Shown here one piece after another: positions 48,190-58,537 of a stretch of 64,000 nucleotides of DNA (the first letter of the stretch is position 1; each line of letters starts with the position of its first letter). The stretch is taken from assembly GCF_003591005.1 (NCBI RefSeq), contig NZ_QYYD01000012.1, forward strand, positions 110,304-174,303. Direction: 5' to 3'. The translations under genes and the position numbers were made by a program. This DNA comes from Rhodopseudomonas palustris (GTDB lineage Bacteria; Pseudomonadota; Alphaproteobacteria; Rhizobiales; Xanthobacteraceae). Under the pieces are notes generated by a model. The model made no database searches. It was not told the DNA's origin and saw only the letters and a list, made by a program, of their open reading frames with translations.

Positions 48190-50397
48190 CTACAGGAAGC
48201 TTTGCGGATCGACGTCGACCTCGAGTTTGAGGTTTCCTTTCGTCTTCGGTCCCTCAGCCAGCCATGAGCGCAAGTAGTTCGACAGATCGAACGACCGCAC
48301 CGATTTCACCAGCAGACGGAAGCGATAGCGCCCCTTGATCACGGCCAGCGGCGCCTCGGCCGGGCCGAGCACCTGGACGCGCTCGTCGACCGGCGCGCAG
48401 CCCGCGAGCTTGCGGGCAAAACCTTCGGCGGTCGGCCGGTCGCCCGCCGAGATGATCAGGCTGGCGAGCCGCCCGAACGGCGGATACAGCGTGCGCTCGC
48501 GCAGGTCGATCTCGCTGGCGTAGAAGGCCTCGCGATCGCACGCGACCAGCGCCTTCATCACCGGATGCTCCGGCTGATGCGTCTGCAGAAAGCCGACGCC
48601 GCGGCCCTGCTCGCGGCCGGCGCGGCCGATCACCTGATTCAGCAATTGAAAGGTGCGCTCGGCGGCGCGCGGGTCGCCGTTGCTGAGGCCGAGATCGGCG
48701 TCGACGACGCCGACCAGATTGAGCCGCGGAAAGTTGTGGCCCTTGGCGACCAGCTGCGTGCCGATGATGATGTCGACGCGGCCCTCGGCGATTTCATGGA
48801 GTTCGCTGCGCATGGTTTCGATCGATGTGATCAGGTCGCTCGACAGCACCAGGGTGCGCGCCTGCGGAAACAGGCTCGCGGCCTCCTCCTGCAGCCGCTC
48901 GACGCCGGGGCCGACCGCCACCAGCGTCTCCTCGGCTCCGCAATGCGGGCATTGATGCGGCCGCGGCATCGAGAAGCCGCAGTGATGGCACACCAGCCGC
49001 TGCCGGAAGCGATGATCGACCAGCCAGGCGTCACAGATCGTGCAGGCAAAGCGATGACCGCAGGCGCGGCACAGCGTCAGCGGCGCATAGCCGCGGCGGT
49101 TGAGAAACAGCAGCGCCTGTTCGCGCTTCTCGATCGCGTGGCCGATCTGTTCGGCCAGCACCGGCGAGATGAAGCGGCCACGCATCGGCGGCGCGCGGCG
49201 CAGGTCGATCGCCTCGATCTGCGGCATGTGCTGGCCACCGAACCGCGACGGCAGCGGGATGCGCTGATAGCGGCCCTTGCGGGCGTTGACCTCGGTTTCG
49301 ACCGACGGCGTCGCCGAGGCTAAAACGATCGGGATCTTGGCGATCGACGCCCGCACCACCGCCATGTCGCGGGCGTGATAATGCGCGCCGTCTTCCTGCT
49401 TGTAGGCCTGATCGTGCTCCTCATCGACGATGATCAGGCCGAGATCGGCGTAGGGCAGAAACAGCGCCGAGCGCGCGCCGACCACGACCCGCGCTTCGCC
49501 GGCCGCGATCGCCGCCCAGTTGCGAGCGCGGGTGCGCGGCGTCAGCTCGGAATGCCACTCTGGCGGCCGGACGCCGAAGCGCCGCGCGAAGCGGTCGAGA
49601 AACTGCCCGGTCAGCGCGATCTCGGGCATTAGGATCAGCGTCTGCCGGCCCTGCCGGATGACCTCGGCCACGGCTTCGAAATACACCTCGGTCTTGCCGG
49701 AGCCGGTGACGCCATCGAGCAGCGCGGCGCGAAAACCGCCGCCGGCTTTGACCAATTCGCGCATCGCCTCGGCCGCCTGCGCCTGATCGGGCGAAAAGTC
49801 GGCCGGCGCAAAATCAGGATCAGGCATCGGCGCCGCCGACTCGCGCGGCATCGCCTCGACGCTCAGCGTGCCTTCGTCGACCAGCCCGTCGATCACGCCC
49901 GGGCTGACGCCGGCCTCCTTGGCGACGTCGGATTTGCCATGCAGCAGGCCGTCGGACAGAATCTCGATCAGCCGCCGCCGCGCCGGCGTCATGCGCTGCG
50001 GCGGCGGCCCGACCAGCCGTACGCCCATGCGCTGGCGTTCAGGACCAAGTTCGCCCATCCGCAACGTCATCCGCAGCACCTGGCCGCGCGGCGACAGCGT
50101 GTAATTGGCGACCCAGTCGACCATCCGCCGTAGCTCTTCGCGCAGCGGCGGGATGTCGAGTTTTTCGGAAACGTCCTTGAGGCGGTTGTGCAGGCGCGGG
50201 TCGGGATTCGGGTTTTCGGCCCAGACCACGCCCAGCACCTCGCGCGGCCCGAGCGGCACGCCGACGACGTCGCCTGGCTTCAGTTCAAGCCCGCGCGGCA
50301 CCCGGTACGAATAGGCCTGATCGACCGCGACCGGCACCTGCACGTCGACGACGCGCATCGCCGATGGCAAAGCCGGGCTGGTTCGAGAGTCGTCCAT
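48190..50397 (-). CDS. priA: Primosomal protein N' (replication restart helicase)
   Basis: A 735-residue PriA. The N-terminal 3'-DNA-binding domain (VVDVQVPVAVDQAYSYRVP) is followed by the helicase core with P-loop GVTGSGKTEVYFE and DEAH-like IIVDEEHDQAYKQ. The zinc-binding segment has paired CxxC motifs (CRACGHRFACTICDAW, CHHCGFSMPRPHQCPHCG). The remaining helicase motifs include NLVGVVDAD and QVIGRAGR. Reloads DnaB at stalled forks. Confidence 0.98.
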   Translation of the reverse strand: MDDSRTSPALPSAMRVVDVQVPVAVDQAYSYRVPRGLELKPGDVVGVPLGPREVLGVVWAENPNPDPRLHNRLKDVSEKLDIPPLREELRRMVDWVANYTLSPRGQVLRMTLRMGELGPERQRMGVRLVGPPPQRMTPARRRLIEILSDGLLHGKSDVAKEAGVSPGVIDGLVDEGTLSVEAMPRESAAPMPDPDFAPADFSPDQAQAAEAMRELVKAGGGFRAALLDGVTGSGKTEVYFEAVAEVIRQGRQTLILMPEIALTGQFLDRFARRFGVRPPEWHSELTPRTRARNWAAIAAGEARVVVGARSALFLPYADLGLIIVDEEHDQAYKQEDGAHYHARDMAVVRASIAKIPIVLASATPSVETEVNARKGRYQRIPLPSRFGGQHMPQIEAIDLRRAPPMRGRFISPVLAEQIGHAIEKREQALLFLNRRGYAPLTLCRACGHRFACTICDAWLVDHRFRQRLVCHHCGFSMPRPHQCPHCGAEETLVAVGPGVERLQEEAASLFPQARTLVLSSDLITSIETMRSELHEIAEGRVDIIIGTQLVAKGHNFPRLNLVGVVDADLGLSNGDPRAAERTFQLLNQVIGRAGREQGRGVGFLQTHQPEHPVMKALVACDREAFYASEIDLRERTLYPPFGRLASLIISAGDRPTAEGFARKLAGCAPVDERVQVLGPAEAPLAVIKGRYRFRLLVKSVRSFDLSNYLRSWLAEGPKTKGNLKLEVDVDPQSFL

Positions 50398-50470
50398 CGC
50401 CCCGGTGTGCCGCCAAAGCCGGCTTTCATCAATGGGAAAGGAAATCAGTTATGCTGGCGACACCCTCTCC

Positions 50471-50554
50471 CGTCATTGCGAGGAGCGCAGCGACGAAGCA
50501 ATCCAGCGCCATGCACTGGGCTTCTTGGATTGCTTCGCTGCGCTCGCAATGACG
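50471..50554. repeat. Palindromic intergenic repeat, second copy
   Basis: Arms 50471-50505 and 50526-50554 (CGTCATTGCGAGGAGCGCAG and complement) are imperfect inverted repeats closely related to the 38521-38596 element. They lie in the divergent priA-xerC gap. Confidence 0.88.
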
Positions 50555-50585
50555 GAGAGAATCCCGTTCCGGTCAACAGAATCAG

Positions 50586-51557
50586 ATGCCGAAGCCCCAA
50601 CCAGCCCCACCCCCGCTCGAACTCGACTGCGCCGCCACCGATCTCACCGCCGAGATGGCGAAGTGGCTGGCGCATCTGCGCGCCGAACGGCGGTTGTCGG
50701 GCAAGACGCTGGAGGCCTATGCGCGCGACCTGCGGCAGTTCCTGATGTTTCTTGCCGGTCATTGGGGCGGCGAGGTTACGCTCGGCCGCTTTGCGCGGCT
50801 GGAGGCGACCGACGTCCGCGCCTTCATGGCGGCCCGGCGGGCCGATGCGATCGCCGGCCGCTCGCTGATGCGGGCGCTGGCGGGGCTGCGCTCGTTCGGC
50901 CGCTTTCTCGAACGCGAGGGCAAGGGCCGGGTCGGCGCGCTCGCCGCGGTCCGCGCGCCGAAGATCAAGAAAAGCCTGCCGAAGCCGATCCAGATCGCTG
51001 CCGCCAAGCGGCTGGCCGACGCCGACGAACGCGCCGGTGAAGATCGCGAGACCTGGGTACTGGTTCGCGACGCCGCCGTGATGGCGCTGCTGTACGGCTC
51101 CGGCCTGCGTATCTCCGAAGCACTCGGGCTGAAGCGCCGCGATGTGCCGGCACCCGGCAAGGGCGATACGCTGATCGTGCTCGGCAAGGGCAACAAAACC
51201 CGGATGGTGCCGGTGCTGCCGGGCGTGCTGGCACAGATCGCCGACTACGCGGCCGCCTGCCCGCACCCGCTGCCACCGGACGGCCCGATGTTTCTCGGCG
51301 CCCGCGGCGGGCCGCTCAGCCCGCGCATCATTCAGCTGGCGATGGAGCGGCTGCGCGGCGCCCTCGGTCTGCCCGACAGCGCCACGCCCCACGCGCTGCG
51401 CCATTCCTTTGCGACGCATCTGCTGACCCGCGGCGGCGACTTGCGCGCCATCCAGGAACTGCTCGGCCATGCCTCGCTGTCGACCACGCAAGTCTATACC
51501 GGCATCGATACCGAGCGGCTGCTCGACGTCTATGCCAGCGCCCACCCGCGCGCGTAG
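50586..51557 (+). CDS. xerC: Tyrosine recombinase XerC
   Basis: A 323-residue site-specific recombinase for chromosome dimer resolution at dif. The N-terminal core-binding domain (WLAHLRAERRLSGKTLEAYA) is followed by the catalytic domain: Arg in GLRISEAL, Lys in GKGNKTRM, HALRHSFATHLL, LGHASLSTTQVYT with His and Tyr. It is chromosomal housekeeping, not an island integrase. ATG 50586. Downstream DUF4337 gene on the same strand. Confidence 0.96.
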   Translation: MPKPQPAPPPLELDCAATDLTAEMAKWLAHLRAERRLSGKTLEAYARDLRQFLMFLAGHWGGEVTLGRFARLEATDVRAFMAARRADAIAGRSLMRALAGLRSFGRFLEREGKGRVGALAAVRAPKIKKSLPKPIQIAAAKRLADADERAGEDRETWVLVRDAAVMALLYGSGLRISEALGLKRRDVPAPGKGDTLIVLGKGNKTRMVPVLPGVLAQIADYAAACPHPLPPDGPMFLGARGGPLSPRIIQLAMERLRGALGLPDSATPHALRHSFATHLLTRGGDLRAIQELLGHASLSTTQVYTGIDTERLLDVYASAHPRA

Positions 51558-51702
51558 AGCACACTGGCAGAAAATACTTAGGCGAAGTTGTTAGCAGCCG
51601 ATCGACGGGCTTGACCCGGTTTGCCTTCCCACTGACAAGTTCCTGACCTGATGATCACCAGCCCCGCGTCGGGGCATGACGAATCGATGACAGGAGACGA
51701 GT

Positions 51703-52293
51703 ATGGGCGCGCATGAGAGTATGGAGCATGCCGAACACGCCGAGCATGCATCCGGCTCGAACAAGAAGATCGCGCTGCTGATCTCGGTGATCGCGCTGTT
51801 TCTCGCCTTCTCGGAAACGCTCGGCAAAGCTGCACAAACCGAATCGCTCGCCAAGAACGTCGAGGCCTCCAACCTGTGGGCGTTCTTCCAAGCCAAGAGC
51901 ATTCGCCGCACCGTGGTCCAGACGGTGTCCGAGGAAGCGCGGCTCAGCATGAGCACGGTCGGCGACGAAGCCGCCAAAGCCGCGCTGCAGAAGCAGATCG
52001 AGGAGTGGCAGAAGACCGCGCAGCGCTACCGCTCCGAGCCGGAGACCGGCGAAGGCTCGGAGCAGCTCGCCGCCCGCGCCAAACACGCCGAACATGACCG
52101 CGACCTCGCGCAGGCGCGCTATCATCACTACGAACTGGCGTCGGCCGCCTTCCAGATCGGCATCGTGCTGGCCTCGGCGACGATCATCACCGGCATGGTG
52201 GCGCTCGCATGGTTGTCGGGCTTGCTGGCGCTCGGCGGCCTCGCCTTCACGGCGATCGGCCTGTTCGCGCCGCACGCGGTGCATCTGTTCTGA
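51703..52293 (+). CDS. DUF4337 domain-containing membrane protein
   Basis: A 196-residue membrane protein of unknown function. After a His/Glu-rich start (HESMEHAEHAEHASG) comes a helix KIALLISVIALFLAFSETL, the DUF4337 signature KNVEASNLWAFFQAKSIRRT, a coiled coil, and two C-terminal helices (AAFQIGIVLASATIITGMVA, GGLAFTAIGLFAP). Good AGGAGA ribosome site before ATG 51703. Confidence 0.85.
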   Translation: MGAHESMEHAEHAEHASGSNKKIALLISVIALFLAFSETLGKAAQTESLAKNVEASNLWAFFQAKSIRRTVVQTVSEEARLSMSTVGDEAAKAALQKQIEEWQKTAQRYRSEPETGEGSEQLAARAKHAEHDRDLAQARYHHYELASAAFQIGIVLASATIITGMVALAWLSGLLALGGLAFTAIGLFAPHAVHLF

Positions 52294-52302
52294 CGGCGCC
52301 GC

Positions 52303-53760
52303 TCAGGTCAGCACGCCGGCCAGCGCGTAGGTGATCGCAACGATCACCACGGCCGAGATGGCATTCATCCAGATGCCGACCCGCGCCATGTCGCCGATCG
52401 TGATCTGTCCCGATGAAAACACGATCGCGTTCGGCGGCGTCGCCACCGGCAGCATGAAGGCGCATGACGCCGCCAGCGCCAGCGGCAGCGCCAGCATGGC
52501 GGGATCGAGGCCGATGCCGATGGCGATAGCGCCGCCAATCGGAATGAAGGTCGCTGCGCTGGCAGTGTTGCTGGTCAGTTCGGTGAGAAACAGCATCGCC
52601 ACCGTGACCACGGCGATCAGCAGCAGCACCGGCCACGCCGACAGGCCGCCCAGCGTCTGGCCGATCCACTCGGCAAGGCCGGAGCTACTGATCGCGGCCG
52701 CGAGACTGAGCCCGCCGCCGAACAGGATCAGCACGTCGAACGGCAGGTTCTTCAAGCCGCTCCAGTCGAGCAGGCGGCTGCCATGACCGTCGCCGGAGGG
52801 GAGCAGAAACAGCAATAGTGCTCCGATCAGCGCAATCATCGTGTCGTCGACGCCTGGCACCAGGCCGGCAAACAGCGGCCGGGTGATCCAGGCTGCGGCA
52901 GTGAGGCCGAACACCAGCGCGACCCGGAATTCCGGTGTCTGCATCGGTCCGAGACGTTTCAGCTCGCCATCGATCGGATCCGCGGCCTCTCCGGCGAGCG
53001 TCGCCGGCATCGGAAACATCCGGACCAATACCAGCCAGGCGACCAGCAGAAGCACGACCGCGACCGGCAGACCGATGATCATCCACCCGGCGAACCCGAC
53101 GACGATCTGATGCTCGCGCGCCAGATAGGCGGCCAGTAGAGCATTCGGCGGTGTGCCGATCAGTGTGGCAAGGCCGCCGATGCTGGCGCCGTAGGCGACC
53201 GACAACATCAGGCACAGTCCGAGCCGGCGGCGGATTTCCGGCTCGATCGATCCCTTGCGGTCGAGTAGCGCCAACACCGACATCGCGACCGGCAACATGA
53301 TGATCGCGGTCGCCGAATTGCTGATCCACATGCTGAGAAACGCTGTGGCGAGCAGGAAGCCGCCGCACAGCCGCGCCGGCGAGACACCCGCATGGCCGCC
53401 GACGCGCGCCACGACGCCGAGGCCGATCCGCTCGTGCAGCTTCCAGCGCTGCATACCGGCACCGATGATGAAGCCGCCGAGAAACAGGAAGATGATCGGG
53501 TCCGCATAGGGCGCCGCGGCATTGCGGATCGGGACGACCCCGAGCAGCGGAAACAGCACCAGCGGCAGCAGCGCCGTCGCCGGGATCGGCAATGCCTCGG
53601 TGATCCACCACGTCGCCATCATCAACGCGACGCCTGCGACCAGCCAAGCTTCCGGCTTCAATCCGGCCGGCGGCGGCACCACGATCGTGACCGCGAGCAG
53701 CGCGACGCCGACCGCCATCGCGACGTAGTTCCGCGACTCGACCGCCCCATCATGGCTCAT
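52303..53760 (-). CDS. DASS/SLC13 family transporter (sodium:dicarboxylate or sulfate symporter-like)
   Basis: A 485-residue polytopic permease. Divalent-anion:Na+ symporter signatures include WWITEALPIPATALLPLVLF near the start, LIGTPPNALLAAYLA (SNT-like motif) and LTSNTASAATFIPIGGAIA in the C-terminal half. Start ATG 53760 follows GGTGGAG; extra upstream residues are dropped. Substrates of this family are dicarboxylates, citrate or sulfate; the choice cannot be made here. Confidence 0.9.
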   Translation of the reverse strand: MSHDGAVESRNYVAMAVGVALLAVTIVVPPPAGLKPEAWLVAGVALMMATWWITEALPIPATALLPLVLFPLLGVVPIRNAAAPYADPIIFLFLGGFIIGAGMQRWKLHERIGLGVVARVGGHAGVSPARLCGGFLLATAFLSMWISNSATAIIMLPVAMSVLALLDRKGSIEPEIRRRLGLCLMLSVAYGASIGGLATLIGTPPNALLAAYLAREHQIVVGFAGWMIIGLPVAVVLLLVAWLVLVRMFPMPATLAGEAADPIDGELKRLGPMQTPEFRVALVFGLTAAAWITRPLFAGLVPGVDDTMIALIGALLLFLLPSGDGHGSRLLDWSGLKNLPFDVLILFGGGLSLAAAISSSGLAEWIGQTLGGLSAWPVLLLIAVVTVAMLFLTELTSNTASAATFIPIGGAIAIGIGLDPAMLALPLALAASCAFMLPVATPPNAIVFSSGQITIGDMARVGIWMNAISAVVIVAITYALAGVLT

Positions 53761-53922
53761 GGCGTACTCCACCTGGCGCTGCAGAAAGCATGTCCGCTCC
53801 ACATGCAGGGGCCAGCATCATCATCGAAGCACAACCGCATCGGTCGGACAGGGTTGCAGGTCCGAAAACCGGCGAGCGACCGAAACCGCTCCAGGGGCTG
53901 CGCCCGATCGTCTCAGGTCAAC

Positions 53923-54471
53923 TCAGCGCGCGGCGCGGATCCGCTTGCGGACCTGCAATGCCTTGCGCAGCAGGCGCTTGAACGGCCCGTTACCCTCACC
54001 GACGAAGGCGCGCAGCTGCGCGCGGATGCGCGCCATCACCGGCGCCACCACCTCGTGCGCCTTGGCCTTGACCCGAAGTACGAGCTCATAGACCCGCACG
54101 AACCACGGCATCTGCATCAGCTTCGGCTTGGTAATGTCGAAGATGAAGGCGATCAGGCCGAGGCCGACGAACTGCGCCAGTGCGAACGCCAGAATGCCGG
54201 CGACGAAATGCTGGGTGGCGATCAGCCACAGCGCGAACAGCTTGAACGGGTAGAGCGGGATCAACGGCACCGCGAACACGATCAGCGCCAGTGGCGGCGA
54301 CAGATGCGCGACACGCTCGGCCGTCCACGCCTTGATGGCGCGCAGCGGGATTGCGGCGACGATCCGCGCCACCCACGGCTCGAGATGCTCCCACAGCCAT
54401 GCCTCGACCAGAAACAAAACGGCGAGGATGAACCAGAGCGGCTGCAGCAGACGGCGTTTCATGTCCCTCAC
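53923..54471 (-). CDS. Hypothetical membrane protein, 182 aa
   Basis: Three to four hydrophobic helices (LLQPLWFILAVLFLVEAWLW, PPLALIVFAVPLIPLYPFKL, GILAFALAQFVGLGLIAFIF) are followed by a very basic amphipathic tail (residues 125-182). No family is recognised by name. It follows lpdA by 42 bases on the same strand and may be cotranscribed. Starts at 54471 or the ATG at 54462. Confidence 0.75.
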   Translation of the reverse strand: MRDMKRRLLQPLWFILAVLFLVEAWLWEHLEPWVARIVAAIPLRAIKAWTAERVAHLSPPLALIVFAVPLIPLYPFKLFALWLIATQHFVAGILAFALAQFVGLGLIAFIFDITKPKLMQMPWFVRVYELVLRVKAKAHEVVAPVMARIRAQLRAFVGEGNGPFKRLLRKALQVRKRIRAAR

Positions 54472-54513
54472 GCTCCCTGCCCGACTTGGCGCCGGGCAGG
54501 TGACAGGCGAGAC

Positions 54514-55917
<1,404 letters not shown>

Positions 55918-55947
55918 TGCGTAATCCTGTAGTTGGCGCCGGGACGG

Positions 55948-56694
55948 CTAGCGTCCGCCCGAGACATCGAAGATGGCGCTGGTGACGTAGGAGGCCTCGT
56001 CCGACAGCAGCCAGACGACGGCGTTGGCGATTTCGTCGGCACGGCCGACGCGTTGCATCGGAACGTTGCCGCTGAGCCGATGCGCGCGGTCCGGATCGCC
56101 GCCGGACGCGTGGATCTCGGTGTCGATCAGCCCTGGCCGGATCGCTGCAACGCGAATGCCTTCGCTGGCGACCTCATGGCCGAGCCCGACCGTGAAGGAA
56201 TCGACGGCGCCTTTCGACGCGGCATAGTCGACATAAGTATTCGGCGAGCCGAGCTTGGCGGCAACAGACGACAGATTGACGATGACGCCGCCCTGCCCGC
56301 CGTGGCGGGTCGACATCCGCTTCACCGCCTCGCGGGCGCACAGGATGCTGCCGGTGACGTTCACTGCCATGATGCGCTGGATGCGCTCGGCCGACATCTC
56401 GTCGACGCGTGCGGTCGGACCGACGATACCGGCATTGTTGACCAGCGCGCCGAGTGGGCCGAATTTGTCCGCGGCGGCGAACAGCGCGAGAATGTCGGCC
56501 TCGTGGCCGACGTCGCATTTCACCGCCATCGCCTTGCCGTTGCTGGCCTCGATTTCGGCCACCACCTCGTCAGCAGCGGCCGTGTTGCTGGCGTAGCCGA
56601 CCACGACCTTGAAGCCGCGTCTGGCGCAGCCGAGCGCGGTGGCCCGGCCGATGCCGCGGCTGCCGCCGGTGATGATGACGACGCGATCGGTCAT
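55948..56694 (-). CDS. SDR family oxidoreductase (glucose 1-dehydrogenase-like)
   Basis: A 248-residue classical SDR. TGGSRGIGRATALGCA binds the nucleotide; NNAG, catalytic Ser in NLSSVAAKLG and Tyr/Lys in YAASK follow; AAIRPGLIDTEIHA near the end. I place the start at ATG 56694, behind GAGGTG. Substrate unknown. It sits between MAPEG and lpdA, within the suc cluster, and is probably cotranscribed. Confidence 0.87.
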   Translation of the reverse strand: MTDRVVIITGGSRGIGRATALGCARRGFKVVVGYASNTAAADEVVAEIEASNGKAMAVKCDVGHEADILALFAAADKFGPLGALVNNAGIVGPTARVDEMSAERIQRIMAVNVTGSILCAREAVKRMSTRHGGQGGVIVNLSSVAAKLGSPNTYVDYAASKGAVDSFTVGLGHEVASEGIRVAAIRPGLIDTEIHASGGDPDRAHRLSGNVPMQRVGRADEIANAVVWLLSDEASYVTSAIFDVSGGR

Positions 56695-56701
56695 GCGCAC
56701 C

Positions 56702-57103
56702 TCAACTCAGCAGACGGATCAGCATGGCGATCAGCGCCAGCAGCGCTACGAACCACACGATGCTGCGGGCGAACGGAATCTCGACGAGGTACAGCGGCGC
56801 GTACAAGGCACGGGCAACCAGCCAGACCACCGAAGCGGTCGCCGCGTAGCCACCGGTCTTGCCGGTGATCGCCAGCGCCAAAGCGACACCCACAAAAGCC
56901 GGATAGGTTTCGAGCAGATTGCGGAAGGCGCGCGACGCGCGGCCGGCGAACCGCCCTTTTGGGGTCCGGGGCTCGTCGCGCGGGCCGGCCTGGTAGTCGC
57001 CGCCGAGCTCCATCGTGGTCGGGATAGAGGCGAGGAACATCTGCACGATCAGCAGCACCACGCTCCAGCCCAGCACCATGATCTCGGTCGGCATCGGCTG
57101 CAT
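56702..57103 (-). CDS. MAPEG family protein
   Basis: A 133-residue small membrane protein with four helices of the MAPEG superfamily (membrane-associated proteins in eicosanoid and glutathione metabolism). Helices are EIMVLGWSVVLLIVQMFLAS, TYPAFVGVALALAI, ASVVWLVARALYAPLYL and SIVWFVALLALIAMLIRLLS; RASRAFRNLLETYPAF and ARALYAPLY match the family. ATG 57103 has a GGGGGA site; 57121 is an alternative. Function in bacteria unclear. Confidence 0.88.
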   Translation of the reverse strand: MQPMPTEIMVLGWSVVLLIVQMFLASIPTTMELGGDYQAGPRDEPRTPKGRFAGRASRAFRNLLETYPAFVGVALALAITGKTGGYAATASVVWLVARALYAPLYLVEIPFARSIVWFVALLALIAMLIRLLS

Positions 57104-57163
57104 CGTTTCCCCCAAACTCATCGGCGGCGCGTCGAAAGCGCACCGCCCGGATGCGCGGCGATG

Positions 57164-58435
57164 TTAAAGATCCAGCACCAGCCGCGCCGGATCTTCCAGG
57201 CTCTCCTTGACGCGGACCAGGAAGGTCACCGCTTCCTTGCCGTCGATGACGCGGTGATCGTAGCTCAGCGCCAGATACATCATCGGGCGGATCTCGATCT
57301 TGCCGCCGACCACCACCGGCCGCTCCTGGATCTTGTGCATGCCGAGGATGCCGGACTGCGGCGCGTTCAGGATCGGGGTCGACATCAACGAGCCGTAGAT
57401 GCCGCCATTGGTGATGGTGAAGGTACCGCCCTGCATCTCGTCGATCTTGAGCTGGCCGTCACGGGCGCGCTTGCCGTAGTCGACGATGCTCTTCTCGATT
57501 TCGGCGATCGACTTGGTATCGCAGTCGCGCACCACCGGCACGACCAGGCCCTTGTCGGTGCCGACGGCGACGCCGATGTGATAGTAGTTCTTGTAGATCA
57601 GGTCGGTGCCGTCGATCTCGGCGTTGACGGCCGGGATGTCCTTCAGCGCCTGCACGCAGGCCTTGGTGAAGAAGCCCATGAAGCCGAGCTTGGCGCCGTG
57701 CTTCTTCTCGAACACGTCCTTGTACTGCGCGCGGAGCGCCATGACGTTGGTCATGTCGACCTCGTTGAAGGTCGTCAGCATCGCGGCGGTGTTCTGAACT
57801 TCCTTGAGCCGGCGCGCGATCGTCTGGCGCAGACGGGTCATCTTGACGCGCTCTTCGCGCGCGGCGTCGTCGGCCGGCGACGGCGCACGGACCTGCACGG
57901 CGGCGGCCGGCTGGCTGACCGGGGTCGGCGCCGATGCCGCCTTTTCGATCGCTGCCAGCATGTCGCCCTTGGTGACGCGTCCGTCCTTGCCGGAGCCCGG
58001 AACGGTCGAGGCATCGACCCCGCTCTCGGCGGACAGCCGGCGCACCGACGGCGCTTGCGGCGCATCGGACGGCGGAGCCTTGGCAGTTTCTTTGGCAGTT
58101 TCCTTGGCGGGAGCGGGAGCCGGAGCAGCCGCCGGAGCTGAAGCAGCCGCCGGGGCCGCAGCCTTGGCGGGCGCCGCAGCGGCCGGCTTGGCGCCGCCGC
58201 CACCTTCGGTGATCTGGCCGAGCAGCGCACCGACCGCGACGGTTTCGCCGTCCTTGGCGACGATCTCGCCCAGCGTACCCGCCGACGGCGCCGGTACTTC
58301 GATCGTGACCTTGTCGGTTTCGAGTTCGACCAACGGTTCGTCGACCGCTACCGAGTCGCCCGGCTTCTTGAACCAGCGGCCGATCGTCGCTTCGGTCACC
58401 GATTCGCCGAGTGTCGGAACGCGAATTTCAGTCAT
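57164..58435 (-). CDS. sucB: Dihydrolipoyllysine-residue succinyltransferase (E2 of 2-oxoglutarate dehydrogenase)
   Basis: A 423-residue E2. The lipoyl domain has the modified Lys in ETDKVTIEV (around residue 43). An Ala/Pro linker precedes the peripheral-subunit-binding domain ([20 protein letters not shown]), then the catalytic domain ends in [16 protein letters not shown] with the His/Asp pair. ATG 58435 ([13 protein letters not shown]) is the conserved start. Follows sucA by about 100 bases. Confidence 0.98.
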   Translation of the reverse strand: MTEIRVPTLGESVTEATIGRWFKKPGDSVAVDEPLVELETDKVTIEVPAPSAGTLGEIVAKDGETVAVGALLGQITEGGGGAKPAAAAPAKAAAPAAASAPAAAPAPAPAKETAKETAKAPPSDAPQAPSVRRLSAESGVDASTVPGSGKDGRVTKGDMLAAIEKAASAPTPVSQPAAAVQVRAPSPADDAAREERVKMTRLRQTIARRLKEVQNTAAMLTTFNEVDMTNVMALRAQYKDVFEKKHGAKLGFMGFFTKACVQALKDIPAVNAEIDGTDLIYKNYYHIGVAVGTDKGLVVPVVRDCDTKSIAEIEKSIVDYGKRARDGQLKIDEMQGGTFTITNGGIYGSLMSTPILNAPQSGILGMHKIQERPVVVGGKIEIRPMMYLALSYDHRVIDGKEAVTFLVRVKESLEDPARLVLDL

Positions 58436-58537
58436 CGTGTGTTTTCCTTTTGCGGCGCGGCGGTTCGTGCCGGCGCCAGCCCATGAAATCATAATCGGGA
58501 GTTATGAAGGCCGCCTCACAGGCGGCCTTCGCGCCGC

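Noticed and set aside
50586..51557. XerC as evidence of a mobile element
   Set aside because: It has the full chromosomal XerC layout and sits beside priA; it is a housekeeping recombinase.
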